From: Methanocella sp.
Lineage (GTDB): Archaea; Halobacteriota; Methanocellia; Methanocellales; Methanocellaceae
Assembly (NCBI RefSeq): GCF_035506375.1
Contig: NZ_DATJPM010000051.1
Span: 1-22,001, forward strand
Reading direction: 5' to 3'
DNA: 22,001 nt
Part shown: in pieces, positions 6,870 to 14,245 of the stretch
Numbering within the stretch: position 1 is the first letter of the stretch
Layout of the letters: every line of letters begins with the position of its first letter
The notes under the pieces: model-generated
What the model saw: the letters and a program-made list of their open reading frames with translations, nothing else
Databases searched by the model: none
Told to the model about the DNA's origin: nothing
Position numbers and translations under genes: made by a program

Positions 6870-7991
6870 ATGTCCGATGAGAAGCGCTATCTGCTGGGGC
6901 GGAGAGATGGAGGAGAGCACGGCCTGCTGTACCTCGGGAGGTACCTTGCCCTGGACGGCTCCCAGGGCGCCGGCCTGTACCTGGACGTCCTCAAGCCGCA
7001 CGCAGTGCTCATCTGCGGCAAGCGGGGCTACGGAAAATCCTATACGATGGGCGTCATCATCGAAGAGATGGCTTCCCTGCCGCAGAGGATAAGGGATAAC
7101 TTCTGCGTCATAGTCGTCGACACCATGGGCGTGTTTACCGGGATGGGCCGGTGGAAGCCGGATACCGTAAGGGTGTTTGCCCCGCCCGCCCACCGGCATA
7201 AAGGCACGCTGCCGCTGGAGATCCCCGCGGGCTCCCTGTCTTTTTACGACTATTGCGAGCTCATGGACATCGAGCCGTTAAGTGATCCCGGCGTCGAGCT
7301 CATGAACACCCTGGACGACGGGCCTTTCGATATAGAGGAACTCATTAAAAAGGTAAAGCCCGGTGGCACGCTGGCGGGCCTGCTGCGGATGGTGGCGTCA
7401 TGGAGGCTTTTTTCGAGGGGCGCCGCGTTCGACGGGCTGCTGAAGCCCGGCTCGGTGAACATACTCGATTTGAGTGGCTATGGCCACGAGCCTCAAATAA
7501 GATCGGCCATCGTGGCCTCGATGGCGCGGGCGCTCTACGACGTGCGCGTTGAAGCCCGCCGTCTTGAGGCCGGCAGGAGAGAGAAGCCGCTGGTCTGGCT
7601 GCTCATCGACGAGGCCCACATGTTCATGGACGCAGGCGCCGACACGGGGGCATCCCGGGCGCTCAACGGCGAGTGGCTGCGCCAGGGCCGGCAGCCTGGG
7701 CTGTCGCTGGTGCTTGCAACCCAGCGGCCCTCGGCCCTGGGAAAGGAGGTCCTCTCCCAGGCGGACCTCATTATTTGCCATCGTTTAACGCTACAGGACG
7801 ACCTGGAGGCGCTGGAATCGGCCCGGCCGACGTACGTGAACGAGCCCGTTCCCGAGGCCATGGCCCGCCTGGGCACCGGCAGGGGCGCAGCCGTGGTCAT
7901 CGACGACGCCACCGAGTCATACCACGTCATTAAGATACGGCCGAGGGAAAGCGAGCACGGGGGAGGCGAGCCGGATGTTTATATGGGCTGA
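6870..7991 (+). CDS. HerA-like (DUF87-type) ATPase
   Basis: A 373-aa P-loop ATPase. Walker A is GKRGYGKS (residues 50-57), Walker B is LLIDEAH (244-250), and LATQRPS (282-288) matches the sensor motif of HerA/FtsK/VirD4-type hexameric ATPases, which move DNA or protein polymers. No membrane helix is seen. The ATG follows a palindromic promoter with almost no leader. The last 17 bases overlap the prepilin peptidase gene, so the two are co-expressed. In DNA-repair operons HerA sits with NurA, Mre11 and Rad50, which are absent here, so a job at the membrane with the pilus machinery is as likely as DNA processing. That is an inference from context. Confidence 0.85.
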   Translation: MSDEKRYLLGRRDGGEHGLLYLGRYLALDGSQGAGLYLDVLKPHAVLICGKRGYGKSYTMGVIIEEMASLPQRIRDNFCVIVVDTMGVFTGMGRWKPDTVRVFAPPAHRHKGTLPLEIPAGSLSFYDYCELMDIEPLSDPGVELMNTLDDGPFDIEELIKKVKPGGTLAGLLRMVASWRLFSRGAAFDGLLKPGSVNILDLSGYGHEPQIRSAIVASMARALYDVRVEARRLEAGRREKPLVWLLIDEAHMFMDAGADTGASRALNGEWLRQGRQPGLSLVLATQRPSALGKEVLSQADLIICHRLTLQDDLEALESARPTYVNEPVPEAMARLGTGRGAAVVIDDATESYHVIKIRPRESEHGGGEPDVYMG

Positions 7992-8511
7992 CATCGCCTG
8001 CGTCGCGCTGGGAGGCCTTTCGGCGGCCGCCGCGGCGGCCATAGACCGCCGGACCATGAGGATACCGAACCGCCTGACTTTTCCGCTCATCCTGTCGGGG
8101 CTGGCATTGATGATGTTCCGCTGCATGCTTGGGTATCCCATGGATATGGCAATCCTCACGGGCGTCATATCGTACGGGCTCGTTTACGGGCTGTGGAGAT
8201 GCCATTTATGGGGAGGCGGTGACGCGAAGCTCGTCCTCGCGCTGTTCCTGCTCCTGTCGCCAGGCTACCCGCCTCTATACTTTATCGCGGCTTATACGCT
8301 CTGCCTCGCGCTTGCGCTTCTGCTAAAGCACGGGGTCTACATGCCCGCCCGGAGGGCGATGGCAGATCCCTCTCCGGCCAGCACGAAGGGCGGCCCCCTG
8401 TCGGCCGAGGACATCGCTTCTCTAAAAGAAGGCCCGGGAATGCCAATGGGCCCTTCCCTGCTCTTCGCCTACGTCTCCTCCGTCGTGCTGCTGGGGGCGT
8501 TGCCCTGGTAG
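7975..8511 (+). CDS. Archaeal prepilin peptidase (A24 family)
   Basis: A 178-aa polytopic membrane protein. The two catalytic aspartates of aspartic prepilin peptidases are seen: Asp24 in AAIDRRTMRIPN and Asp83 in WGGGDAKL, the GxGD-type motif. Hydrophobic segments lie at about 4-22, 36-50, 58-74, 85-111 and 160-176. The loop before the last helix is about 45 residues, Pro/Ser/Gly-rich and of unknown role. The enzyme cuts class III signal peptides of pilins; a candidate substrate is encoded at 244-726 and perhaps the next gene. GGAGG precedes the ATG, inside the HerA-like gene. Confidence 0.88.
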   Translation: MFIWADIACVALGGLSAAAAAAIDRRTMRIPNRLTFPLILSGLALMMFRCMLGYPMDMAILTGVISYGLVYGLWRCHLWGGGDAKLVLALFLLLSPGYPPLYFIAAYTLCLALALLLKHGVYMPARRAMADPSPASTKGGPLSAEDIASLKEGPGMPMGPSLLFAYVSSVVLLGALPW

Positions 8512-8522
8512 ACTCTCTGCCC

Positions 8523-8981
8523 GTGGCGCTCACGGCATCCCTCCTGGTCCTTGCGTCAATCGCCGGCCTCACGGGCCTGGGGCTGAGCCGGGCCATGCCA
8601 CTGGTGAGCACTGCGTCCGCGGACCGGCAGCTTTTAGATCTTTCCATCGACTGTAAGGCGCTCCTCGCCTCGGCCCCGCGGAACCTGGCGGACCCGGCCT
8701 CCCCGCCCGGCGCCACAAAGACGATAATGCTCTCCCTGCCTTCAGGGACGAACGTCACCTTCGGCTCCAGCGAGGCCGGGGGCACGATCTTCTACGAGGT
8801 GCAAGGCAGCCGAAAAGCTCTCGTCCTGGACGGCGTGAGGTTCAGCGAGGGCGTCGAAAAGGGAGGCATCATGGTGCCGTCCGGGAATTACCGGTCCATC
8901 CTGGGCGGAGGGCGGTATGAGCTAACCATCGAGTACGAGTATGACCCCAGCCTATATGAAAAGTACCTTGTAATCTATTAA
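8523..8981 (+). CDS. Small one-helix extracytoplasmic protein, pilin-like
   Basis: About 152 aa: a single N-terminal hydrophobic helix (residues 2-24), then a beta-rich domain with repeated Gly/Ser turns, ending SLYEKYLVIY. The layout recalls archaellum FlaF/FlaG or minor pilins, but no family is recognised. The GTG at 8523 is the only usual start codon found near; the frame stays open upstream for over 100 bases without ATG, GTG or TTG. The residues before and around the GTG read VDSLPVAL, similar to VEGLPVRL in the pilin at 244-726, so the real N-terminus may differ. It lies 11 bp after the prepilin peptidase stop and is probably in the same operon. Confidence 0.7.
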   Translation: MALTASLLVLASIAGLTGLGLSRAMPLVSTASADRQLLDLSIDCKALLASAPRNLADPASPPGATKTIMLSLPSGTNVTFGSSEAGGTIFYEVQGSRKALVLDGVRFSEGVEKGGIMVPSGNYRSILGGGRYELTIEYEYDPSLYEKYLVIY

Positions 8982-9008
8982 AAAGGGAAACAGGGGAAAG
9001 CTCCCGGT

Positions 9009-10343
9009 TTATATGACGCTCAGGTACTGGTCGATCTCCCACTGGTGCACCTGCGTCCGGTAATCGTCCCACTCGATGCGCTTGGCGGTCATGAAATTCT
9101 CATAGACGTGGGGCCCCAGGGCGCTCCGGATGACGTCGTCGGCCTCGAGCTCGTCAAGCGCCTCGCTCAGATTCGCGGGCAGGCTCTTGATGTTAAGGTC
9201 CTTCTTCTGCTTTTCGGTCAGGTGGTAGATGTTGAGGTTGACCGGATCTCCGGGGTCGGTCCTTTTCTTGATGCCGTCCAGGCCGGCCCTGAGGGTCACG
9301 GCCAGCGCGAGGTACGGGTTGCAGGCCGGGTCCGGGTTCCGAAGCTCTGCCCTCGTGCCCAGGCCCCGGCGGGCAGGTATGCGCACTAAGGGCGAGCGGT
9401 TCTTCTCGGACCAGGCGATGTACACGGGCGCCTCGTAGCCGGGCACCAGCCGCTTATACGAGTTGATGAGCGGGTTGGTGATCGCCGTGAAGCCCCTCGC
9501 GTGGTCCAGCAGCCCGCCGATGTAGTGCATGGCGGTCCTGCTGAGCTGGTACTTCGCGTTCTCGTCGTAGAAGGCGTTCGTGTTCCTGCCCTTGAAGAGG
9601 GACTGGTGGGTGTGCATGCCCGAGCCGGCTTTGCCGAACAGGGGCTTGGGCATGAACGAGGCGTGGAGCCCGTACTGCATGGCGATCTTCCGCACGACGA
9701 ACTTAAAAGTGACGACGTTGTCCGCCGTGGTCAGCGCATCGGCGTACTTGAAGTCGATCTCGTGCTGGCCCTCGCCCACCTCGTGGTGGGAGGCCTCGAT
9801 CTCGAACCCCATGCTCTGCAGCGCGGTGACCATGGCCCGGCGCACCTCGTCGCCCAGGTCCACGGGCGACAGGTCGAAGTAGCCGCCGTGGTCTTTGGAG
9901 TTCGTCGTCGGCATGTCGTCCATGTCCCTTTCAAAAAGATAGAACTCCGCCTCGGGCCCGGCGTTCATGCTGAAGCCCTTCTCCTCCGCCTCCTTGATGA
10001 CTTTTTTCAGGATGTTCCGCGGGCTGCCCTCGAACGGCTTGCCGTCCGGGCTGTACACGTCGCATATGAGCCTGGCGACGTTGCCGTACTCGCTCTGCCA
10101 GGGTATGAGAGAAAAGGTGTTCACGTCCGGCCTGAGGTACATGTCCGACTCCTCGATGCGGACGAACCCCTCGATCGACGACCCGTCGAACATGATGTCC
10201 CCGTCAAGCGCCTTTTCCAGCTGCTGGACGGGTATGGCCACGTTCTTGGTAGTCCCGAACACGTCGGTGAACTGTAGCTTGATGAATTTTACGTCGAGGT
10301 CTTGAGCCATATTTAAAATAGACTCTTTAGTGATTTTGCTCAT
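9009..10343 (-). CDS. glnA: Glutamine synthetase, type I (alpha)
   Basis: A 444-aa cytoplasmic enzyme making glutamine from glutamate, ammonia and ATP, the main ammonium-assimilation step. Signatures are FDGSSIEGFVRIEESDMYL (52-70), PLFGKAGSGMHTHQSLF (234-250) and NRSPLVRIPARRGLGTRAE (315-333). The length and the absence of the about 25-residue insert fit the GSI-alpha type. Arg62 matches the residue that mediates glutamine feedback in Bacillus GSI-alpha, and the adenylylation site of GSI-beta (NLYDLP) is altered to NIYHLT. The start has no Shine-Dalgarno site and is nearly leaderless. An NrpR-like operator lies upstream. It converges on the pilin-like gene with 27 bp between them. Confidence 0.97.
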   Translation of the reverse strand: MSKITKESILNMAQDLDVKFIKLQFTDVFGTTKNVAIPVQQLEKALDGDIMFDGSSIEGFVRIEESDMYLRPDVNTFSLIPWQSEYGNVARLICDVYSPDGKPFEGSPRNILKKVIKEAEEKGFSMNAGPEAEFYLFERDMDDMPTTNSKDHGGYFDLSPVDLGDEVRRAMVTALQSMGFEIEASHHEVGEGQHEIDFKYADALTTADNVVTFKFVVRKIAMQYGLHASFMPKPLFGKAGSGMHTHQSLFKGRNTNAFYDENAKYQLSRTAMHYIGGLLDHARGFTAITNPLINSYKRLVPGYEAPVYIAWSEKNRSPLVRIPARRGLGTRAELRNPDPACNPYLALAVTLRAGLDGIKKRTDPGDPVNLNIYHLTEKQKKDLNIKSLPANLSEALDELEADDVIRSALGPHVYENFMTAKRIEWDDYRTQVHQWEIDQYLSVI

Positions 10344-10365
10344 GCTGAAAAATATGCGACCGTAG

Positions 10366-10379
10366 ATTATTATTTTAAT
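10366..10379 (-). promoter_or_regulatory. TATA box of glnA
   Basis: On the minus strand ATTAAAATAATAAT lies about 25-35 bases before the glnA ATG. Transcription would begin within a few bases of the start codon. Confidence 0.6.
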
Positions 10380-10382
10380 GTC

Positions 10383-10396
10383 GGAATATCATTTCC
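10383..10396. promoter_or_regulatory. NrpR-type operator of glnA (GGAA-N6-TTCC)
   Basis: GGAATATCATTTCC matches exactly the GGAA-N6-TTCC consensus bound by the methanogen nitrogen regulator NrpR in front of nif and glnA genes. It sits directly upstream of the glnA TATA box, where a bound repressor would block TBP/TFB loading. The regulator gene is not in this window. Confidence 0.7.
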
Positions 10397-10434
10397 GGGC
10401 AGGAATTATAAAAAGCATTGATAGCCCCGACCGC

Positions 10435-11001
10435 CTAAAGGTCGTAGAGCTTGGCGGTGCCAGTTTTTTTCCGGGAATTCTTATCGGCGCCGTTATCCGC
10501 CGCCCCCTCTTCAGGCTCATCCCTCTTGAGTGCGATGCGCTTGAAGATCGACTCCACGTCCTCTTCCTCGGGCGGGGCTTCCTCCTCCTTCGCGATGCGG
10601 GCCGTTAGCTTCGCCCGGTCCGCGTCCATCTCCCCGAGCTTCAGGCGGGCGTCGTTGACGAACCGGTTGAGGTCCTCGATCTGCTGGTTGAGGGCCATCA
10701 CCTGGGCCTTCAGGCTCTCGGACTGCTCGCGCAGGGTGTCGGACTGGCCCTGGAGTCTTTTTATTTCCATCTCTTTCTCGCTCATGGAGTATTTTAGGGC
10801 CATGTTGTCCGAGTTGAGTTTTAAAATTTCGGCGTTCTTCTGCTCGATATCCGCGAGCAGCTTCTTGACGAACGAGTCGTCCCGGGGCTTCGGCGTCTCG
10901 TGCTTTTTGGCGGCGGCTGGCGCGGGCTTCTTCTCATCGCCCAGCATGGACATGATGTCGCTAAAATCGTGCTTTGACTTGCCGCCTGTATCCGAATCCA
11001 T
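10435..11001 (-). CDS. Coiled-coil protein of unknown function
   Basis: A 188-aa soluble protein. Residues 1-40 are polar and Ala/Lys/Pro-rich. Residues about 43-140 form a continuous heptad-rich coiled coil with Leu, Met and Ile at the spacing expected of a dimer. The C-terminal 50 residues are highly acidic (EEEAPPEEEDVE and EPEEGAADNGADK) before a basic tail. There are no catalytic motifs, signal peptide or membrane helix. It is divergent from alaS and ends about 90 bp from the glnA start region. A structural or scaffolding role is a guess. Low complexity prevents a family assignment. Confidence 0.75.
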   Translation of the reverse strand: MDSDTGGKSKHDFSDIMSMLGDEKKPAPAAAKKHETPKPRDDSFVKKLLADIEQKNAEILKLNSDNMALKYSMSEKEMEIKRLQGQSDTLREQSESLKAQVMALNQQIEDLNRFVNDARLKLGEMDADRAKLTARIAKEEEAPPEEEDVESIFKRIALKRDEPEEGAADNGADKNSRKKTGTAKLYDL

Positions 11002-11045
11002 GGTTTTAACCCCGGTGAGAGCTTTTACTTGATTACGGCTGTTAT

Positions 11046-11056
11046 GTCATAAACCT
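11046..11056 (-). promoter_or_regulatory. TATA-like element for the coiled-coil gene
   Basis: Reading the minus strand, GGTTTATGAC lies about 45-50 bases before the ATG at 11001, predicting a leader of about 20-25 bases. Confidence 0.35.
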
Positions 11057-11079
11057 TTTCGTTACTACAAAAAACCGAT

Positions 11080-11109
11080 AAATTTATACGCCCTCCACAA
11101 CATAGGGCG
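11080..11109 (+). promoter_or_regulatory. alaS promoter with a short inverted repeat
   Basis: AAATTTATAC (11080-11089) is a good archaeal TATA box, about 60 bases before the alaS ATG. CGCCCT (11089-11094) and AGGGCG (11104-11109) form a perfect 6-bp inverted repeat with a 9-base spacer, just between the TATA box and the expected initiation point. It could be an operator or a 5' hairpin. Confidence 0.45.
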
Positions 11110-11149
11110 AAGAGAGCCATTTACATTCATTTTTCCGGAAGAGGTATCC

Positions 11150-13768
11150 ATGGACGATAAACAGATTAAAAAGCTCATGAAGCCGGAGTTCGCAAAGAAC
11201 TATGGGAAGTACTATCCGGTGAAAACTTTACGCTCATTGGGTTACGAGAGGTATGTGTGTAAGAAGTGCGGCCGGGGGTTCTGGAGCCAGGCGCCCCGGG
11301 ACTTCTGCGATGAGGCGGAGTGCAGCGGCGGATACCGCTTCATCGGCGAGTCGCTCACCCGGAAGAAGTTCGCCTACAAGGAAGCCTGGGACACTTACGT
11401 GAACACTTTTAAGCGGTGGGGCTATGTGCCCCTGGAGCGGTACCCGACCGTCGCCCGCTGGTATGAGGACCTTTACTTCGTCGCGGCGGGCATCAACGAC
11501 TTTCAGCCGTACGTGGTCTCGGGCGAGCTGGAGCCGCCGGCGCCCGCCGTCCTGGAGCCCCAGTTCTGTCTGCGCTTCAACGACATCGACAACGTGGGCA
11601 TCACGGGCCGGCACTACACGGGCTTCATCATGGTCGGCCAGCACACGTTCAACACGCCGGAGAAGCACGTCTACTTCAAGGAGGAGGGCATCGCCCAGAT
11701 CCAGGAATTCCTCACGAAGGGCCTGGGCATCCCCGCCCACGAGATCGTGTTCCACGAGGACGTCTGGGCAGGCGGAGGCAACTTCGGCCCCTCCATCGAG
11801 TACTTCTCGAGGGGCCTGGAGCTGGGCAACCAGGTGTACATGCAGTACGAGCAGCTTCCGGACGGCTTCAGGGAGCTTCGCACCAAGGTCATCGACATGG
11901 GCGCAGGCTTAGAGCGCTGGGCCTGGTTCAGCCAGGGCCTGCCGATGTCCTACGACGCCACGTTCCCGAAGACCATGGACTTCTTATACTCGAAGACGGG
12001 CTACCGCCCGGACCCCGCCTTCCAGGCGAAGTTCGCCAGGCACGCGGGCATCCTCAACGTGGACGAGCTCGACGACGCCCACTCGGCCTGGAACGGCATC
12101 GCCGGGCAGATGGGCATGAGCTTAGATGAATTGAAGGGCGTCGTGTATAAGAACAGAGCTTTGTACGCCATTGCAGACCACACGAGGAGCCTGCTGGTCG
12201 CCATCCACGACGGCGCCCTGCCCTCAAACGTCGGGGGCGGCTACAACCTGCGCAATCTGCTGAGGCGCTGCTGGACCCTCATCGATCAATATGACTTCGA
12301 CATCGACCTGGACGACGTGTTCAAGCGCCACATCGGCGAGTTCGGCTCCTGGTACACGGAGCTCAGGGACTACGGCAGCTTATTCGACATCATCGGCGTG
12401 GAGCGGAAGCGCTACGAGGAATCCAGACAGAAAAGCCAGAACATCATCAAGCGCATGGTGAAGTCCAGGGAGGCGTTCACGCCCGAGAAGCTCGTCGAGC
12501 TCTACGACTCCCAGGGCATCGCGCCCGAAATGATAAAAGAGTCGAAGCCCGACCTGGAGATCCCCGAGGACTTCTACGTCCGGGTGCAGGCCAGGCACGA
12601 CCGCCGGCAGGAGCGCAAGGCCGAGGCCAGCGAGACCGCCGGGCTGCCCAAGACCGTGCCACTTTATTATGAAAAGCCCCACGAGTTCAGGTTCGAGGCG
12701 AGCGTGGCCAAGCTCATCACGCCCGAGAAGGTCGTCCTCGACGAGACGCTGTTCTACCCGCTGGGCGGAGGCCAGGCCAGCGATACGGGCTTCATGAACG
12801 GGATAAAAGTAAAAGACGTCTACAAGCAGGACGGAGTCATAGTCCACGTCCTGGAGGCCCCCCTCCCCGCCGACACGAAGAGGGTCGTCGGGGAGGTCGA
12901 CCGCGAGAGGCGCCGGATACTTTCGGCCCACCACACGTCGACGCACATCGTCAACTACGCGGCCAGAAAGGTCCTGGGCGACCACGTGTGGCAGGCGGGC
13001 GCCGAGAAGACGCCGGAGAAGGCCAGGCTGGACATCACCCACTACGAGTCGCTCAGCTTCGAGCAATTGCAGGAGATCGAGAGGGTCGCCAACGGCCTGG
13101 TCATGGAGAACGTGCCGGTGCACGTCGAGGAATTACCCAGGACGGAGGCCGAGAGGCGCTACTCCATGCGCATCTACCAGGGCGGGGCCGTGCCCGGCAA
13201 ATTGCTTAGAATAATCAGGATACCCGGCTACGACGTCGAGGCCTGCGGCGGCATCCACGTCGATAATACGGCCAAGGTAGGCTTCATCAAGATGCTGTCC
13301 TCCGAGCGCATCCAGGACGGCGTCGTGCGGCTCGAGTTCAAGTCGCTGGACAATTCGCTAAAAGAGGTCCAGCACCACGATAGGCTGCTCAAGGAGGTCT
13401 CCGACCTCTGGGGCGTCGGCTATGACGACATCCCGAAGACGGCGTCGCGTTTCTTCAACGAGTGGAAGGAGCTCTCCAAGCAGAATAAGGAGCTGCAGTC
13501 CCAGATGGTGCGGGCGCTCATCGAAGGCTCATTAAACAGCGAAACCGTCGATCTGTCGCTGCCGGCGGGCGACTTCGGCACCGTCATGAAGGCCGTAGAG
13601 GCCCTGAAGCCCCGGTTCAAGGGGAAGACCGTGTTCCTCAAGGGCGACAACTTCGCCTACGGCTATTCGGAGACGGTCAACGTGCGGGAAAAACTGGCCG
13701 AGGGCTACGTGAACGTCACGGGCAGCGAGCGCGAGGCGCGGGCCTTTAAGGCTAAGCCCAAAGCGTAA
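11150..13768 (+). CDS. alaS: Alanyl-tRNA synthetase, archaeal type
   Basis: An 872-aa class II synthetase that charges tRNA-Ala. The archaeal N-terminus has a four-Cys cluster (C37xxC40, C53, C58). The aminoacylation core follows, with LRFNDIDNVG and the downstream GAGLERW glycine-rich motif. The editing domain carries H595xxxH599 (HHTSTH) and C699xxxH703 (CGGIH), the zinc/editing residues that clear Ser- and Gly-tRNA-Ala. After residue 703 only 169 residues remain: a coiled linker and a short C-terminal domain without the Gly-Gly-rich end usual for DHHA1/C-Ala. GAGGT precedes the ATG by a few bases. The Roadblock-like gene follows after 23 bp and may be co-transcribed. Confidence 0.96.
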   Translation: MDDKQIKKLMKPEFAKNYGKYYPVKTLRSLGYERYVCKKCGRGFWSQAPRDFCDEAECSGGYRFIGESLTRKKFAYKEAWDTYVNTFKRWGYVPLERYPTVARWYEDLYFVAAGINDFQPYVVSGELEPPAPAVLEPQFCLRFNDIDNVGITGRHYTGFIMVGQHTFNTPEKHVYFKEEGIAQIQEFLTKGLGIPAHEIVFHEDVWAGGGNFGPSIEYFSRGLELGNQVYMQYEQLPDGFRELRTKVIDMGAGLERWAWFSQGLPMSYDATFPKTMDFLYSKTGYRPDPAFQAKFARHAGILNVDELDDAHSAWNGIAGQMGMSLDELKGVVYKNRALYAIADHTRSLLVAIHDGALPSNVGGGYNLRNLLRRCWTLIDQYDFDIDLDDVFKRHIGEFGSWYTELRDYGSLFDIIGVERKRYEESRQKSQNIIKRMVKSREAFTPEKLVELYDSQGIAPEMIKESKPDLEIPEDFYVRVQARHDRRQERKAEASETAGLPKTVPLYYEKPHEFRFEASVAKLITPEKVVLDETLFYPLGGGQASDTGFMNGIKVKDVYKQDGVIVHVLEAPLPADTKRVVGEVDRERRRILSAHHTSTHIVNYAARKVLGDHVWQAGAEKTPEKARLDITHYESLSFEQLQEIERVANGLVMENVPVHVEELPRTEAERRYSMRIYQGGAVPGKLLRIIRIPGYDVEACGGIHVDNTAKVGFIKMLSSERIQDGVVRLEFKSLDNSLKEVQHHDRLLKEVSDLWGVGYDDIPKTASRFFNEWKELSKQNKELQSQMVRALIEGSLNSETVDLSLPAGDFGTVMKAVEALKPRFKGKTVFLKGDNFAYGYSETVNVREKLAEGYVNVTGSEREARAFKAKPKA

Positions 13769-13791
13769 TATGCGAACGGCGCGTATTCATC

Positions 13792-14175
13792 ATGGATATG
13801 AACAGCGAGCAGGAGAAGGCGGAACGGCTGAAGTCGGCCCTGTCAAGGCTGAAGGGCTCCGGCATCGAGGCCTCGGCCGTGATATCCCGGGACGGCACGC
13901 TTTTAGCCGCGGACACCGCCCCCGGGGAGGAGCACAGGATCTTCGCCCCCATGTACGCCGCGATGCTGGGCGCCGCCGAGGAGGCCAGCTCCGAGCTCCG
14001 GATGGGCATCCCCAGGCGCGTGGTCATGGAGGTGGGCGACAAGAGGCTCGTCGCCGTGGGCGCGGGCCCGAAGGCCCTGGTGGTCGCGCTCATCCGCACG
14101 GGCGCCAGCTACGAGGAGGCCCTCGCGGGCATCGACCGGGCCATCGCCGAGGTCCGGGACGCCCTGCGCCAGTGA
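13792..14175 (+). CDS. Roadblock/LC7-like domain protein
   Basis: A 127-aa soluble protein consisting of one Roadblock/LC7-type domain. It opens with a helix rich in Glu and Lys, then IEASAVISRDGTLLAADT (about 25-42), the characteristic first beta hairpin. A central helix follows and then strands RRVVMEVGDKRLVAVGAG (about 75-92). Such domains bind and regulate small Ras-like GTPases (MglB-type) and often act as dimers; archaea carry many copies. No MglA-like GTPase lies next to it, but the degenerate GTPase-like factor follows 70 bp downstream. ATG 13792 and ATG 13798 are both possible. Confidence 0.75.
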   Translation: MDMNSEQEKAERLKSALSRLKGSGIEASAVISRDGTLLAADTAPGEEHRIFAPMYAAMLGAAEEASSELRMGIPRRVVMEVGDKRLVAVGAGPKALVVALIRTGASYEEALAGIDRAIAEVRDALRQ

Positions 14176-14189
14176 CCGTTTTCATGGTA

Positions 14190-14200
14190 ACATATATAAG
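14190..14200 (+). promoter_or_regulatory. TATA box of the SelB-like factor
   Basis: ACATATATAAG lies about 50 bases before the ATG at 14246, giving a leader of about 25 bases that contains the GAGGT ribosome-binding site. This supports the internal ATG over the upstream ATG at 14213. Confidence 0.6.
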
Positions 14201-14245
14201 CCACCTTTTTCATTGTATGTCTCAACTTTCACAGAGGTAATATTC

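Noticed and set aside
9501..10277. 258-codon plus-strand frame opposite glnA
   Set aside because: Val/Leu/His-rich shadow of glutamine synthetase, with no motif.
14213..14245. Upstream ATG start of the SelB-like factor
   Set aside because: It lies near or before the expected transcription start, and GAGGT correctly serves ATG 14246, which begins directly with the G-domain strand.
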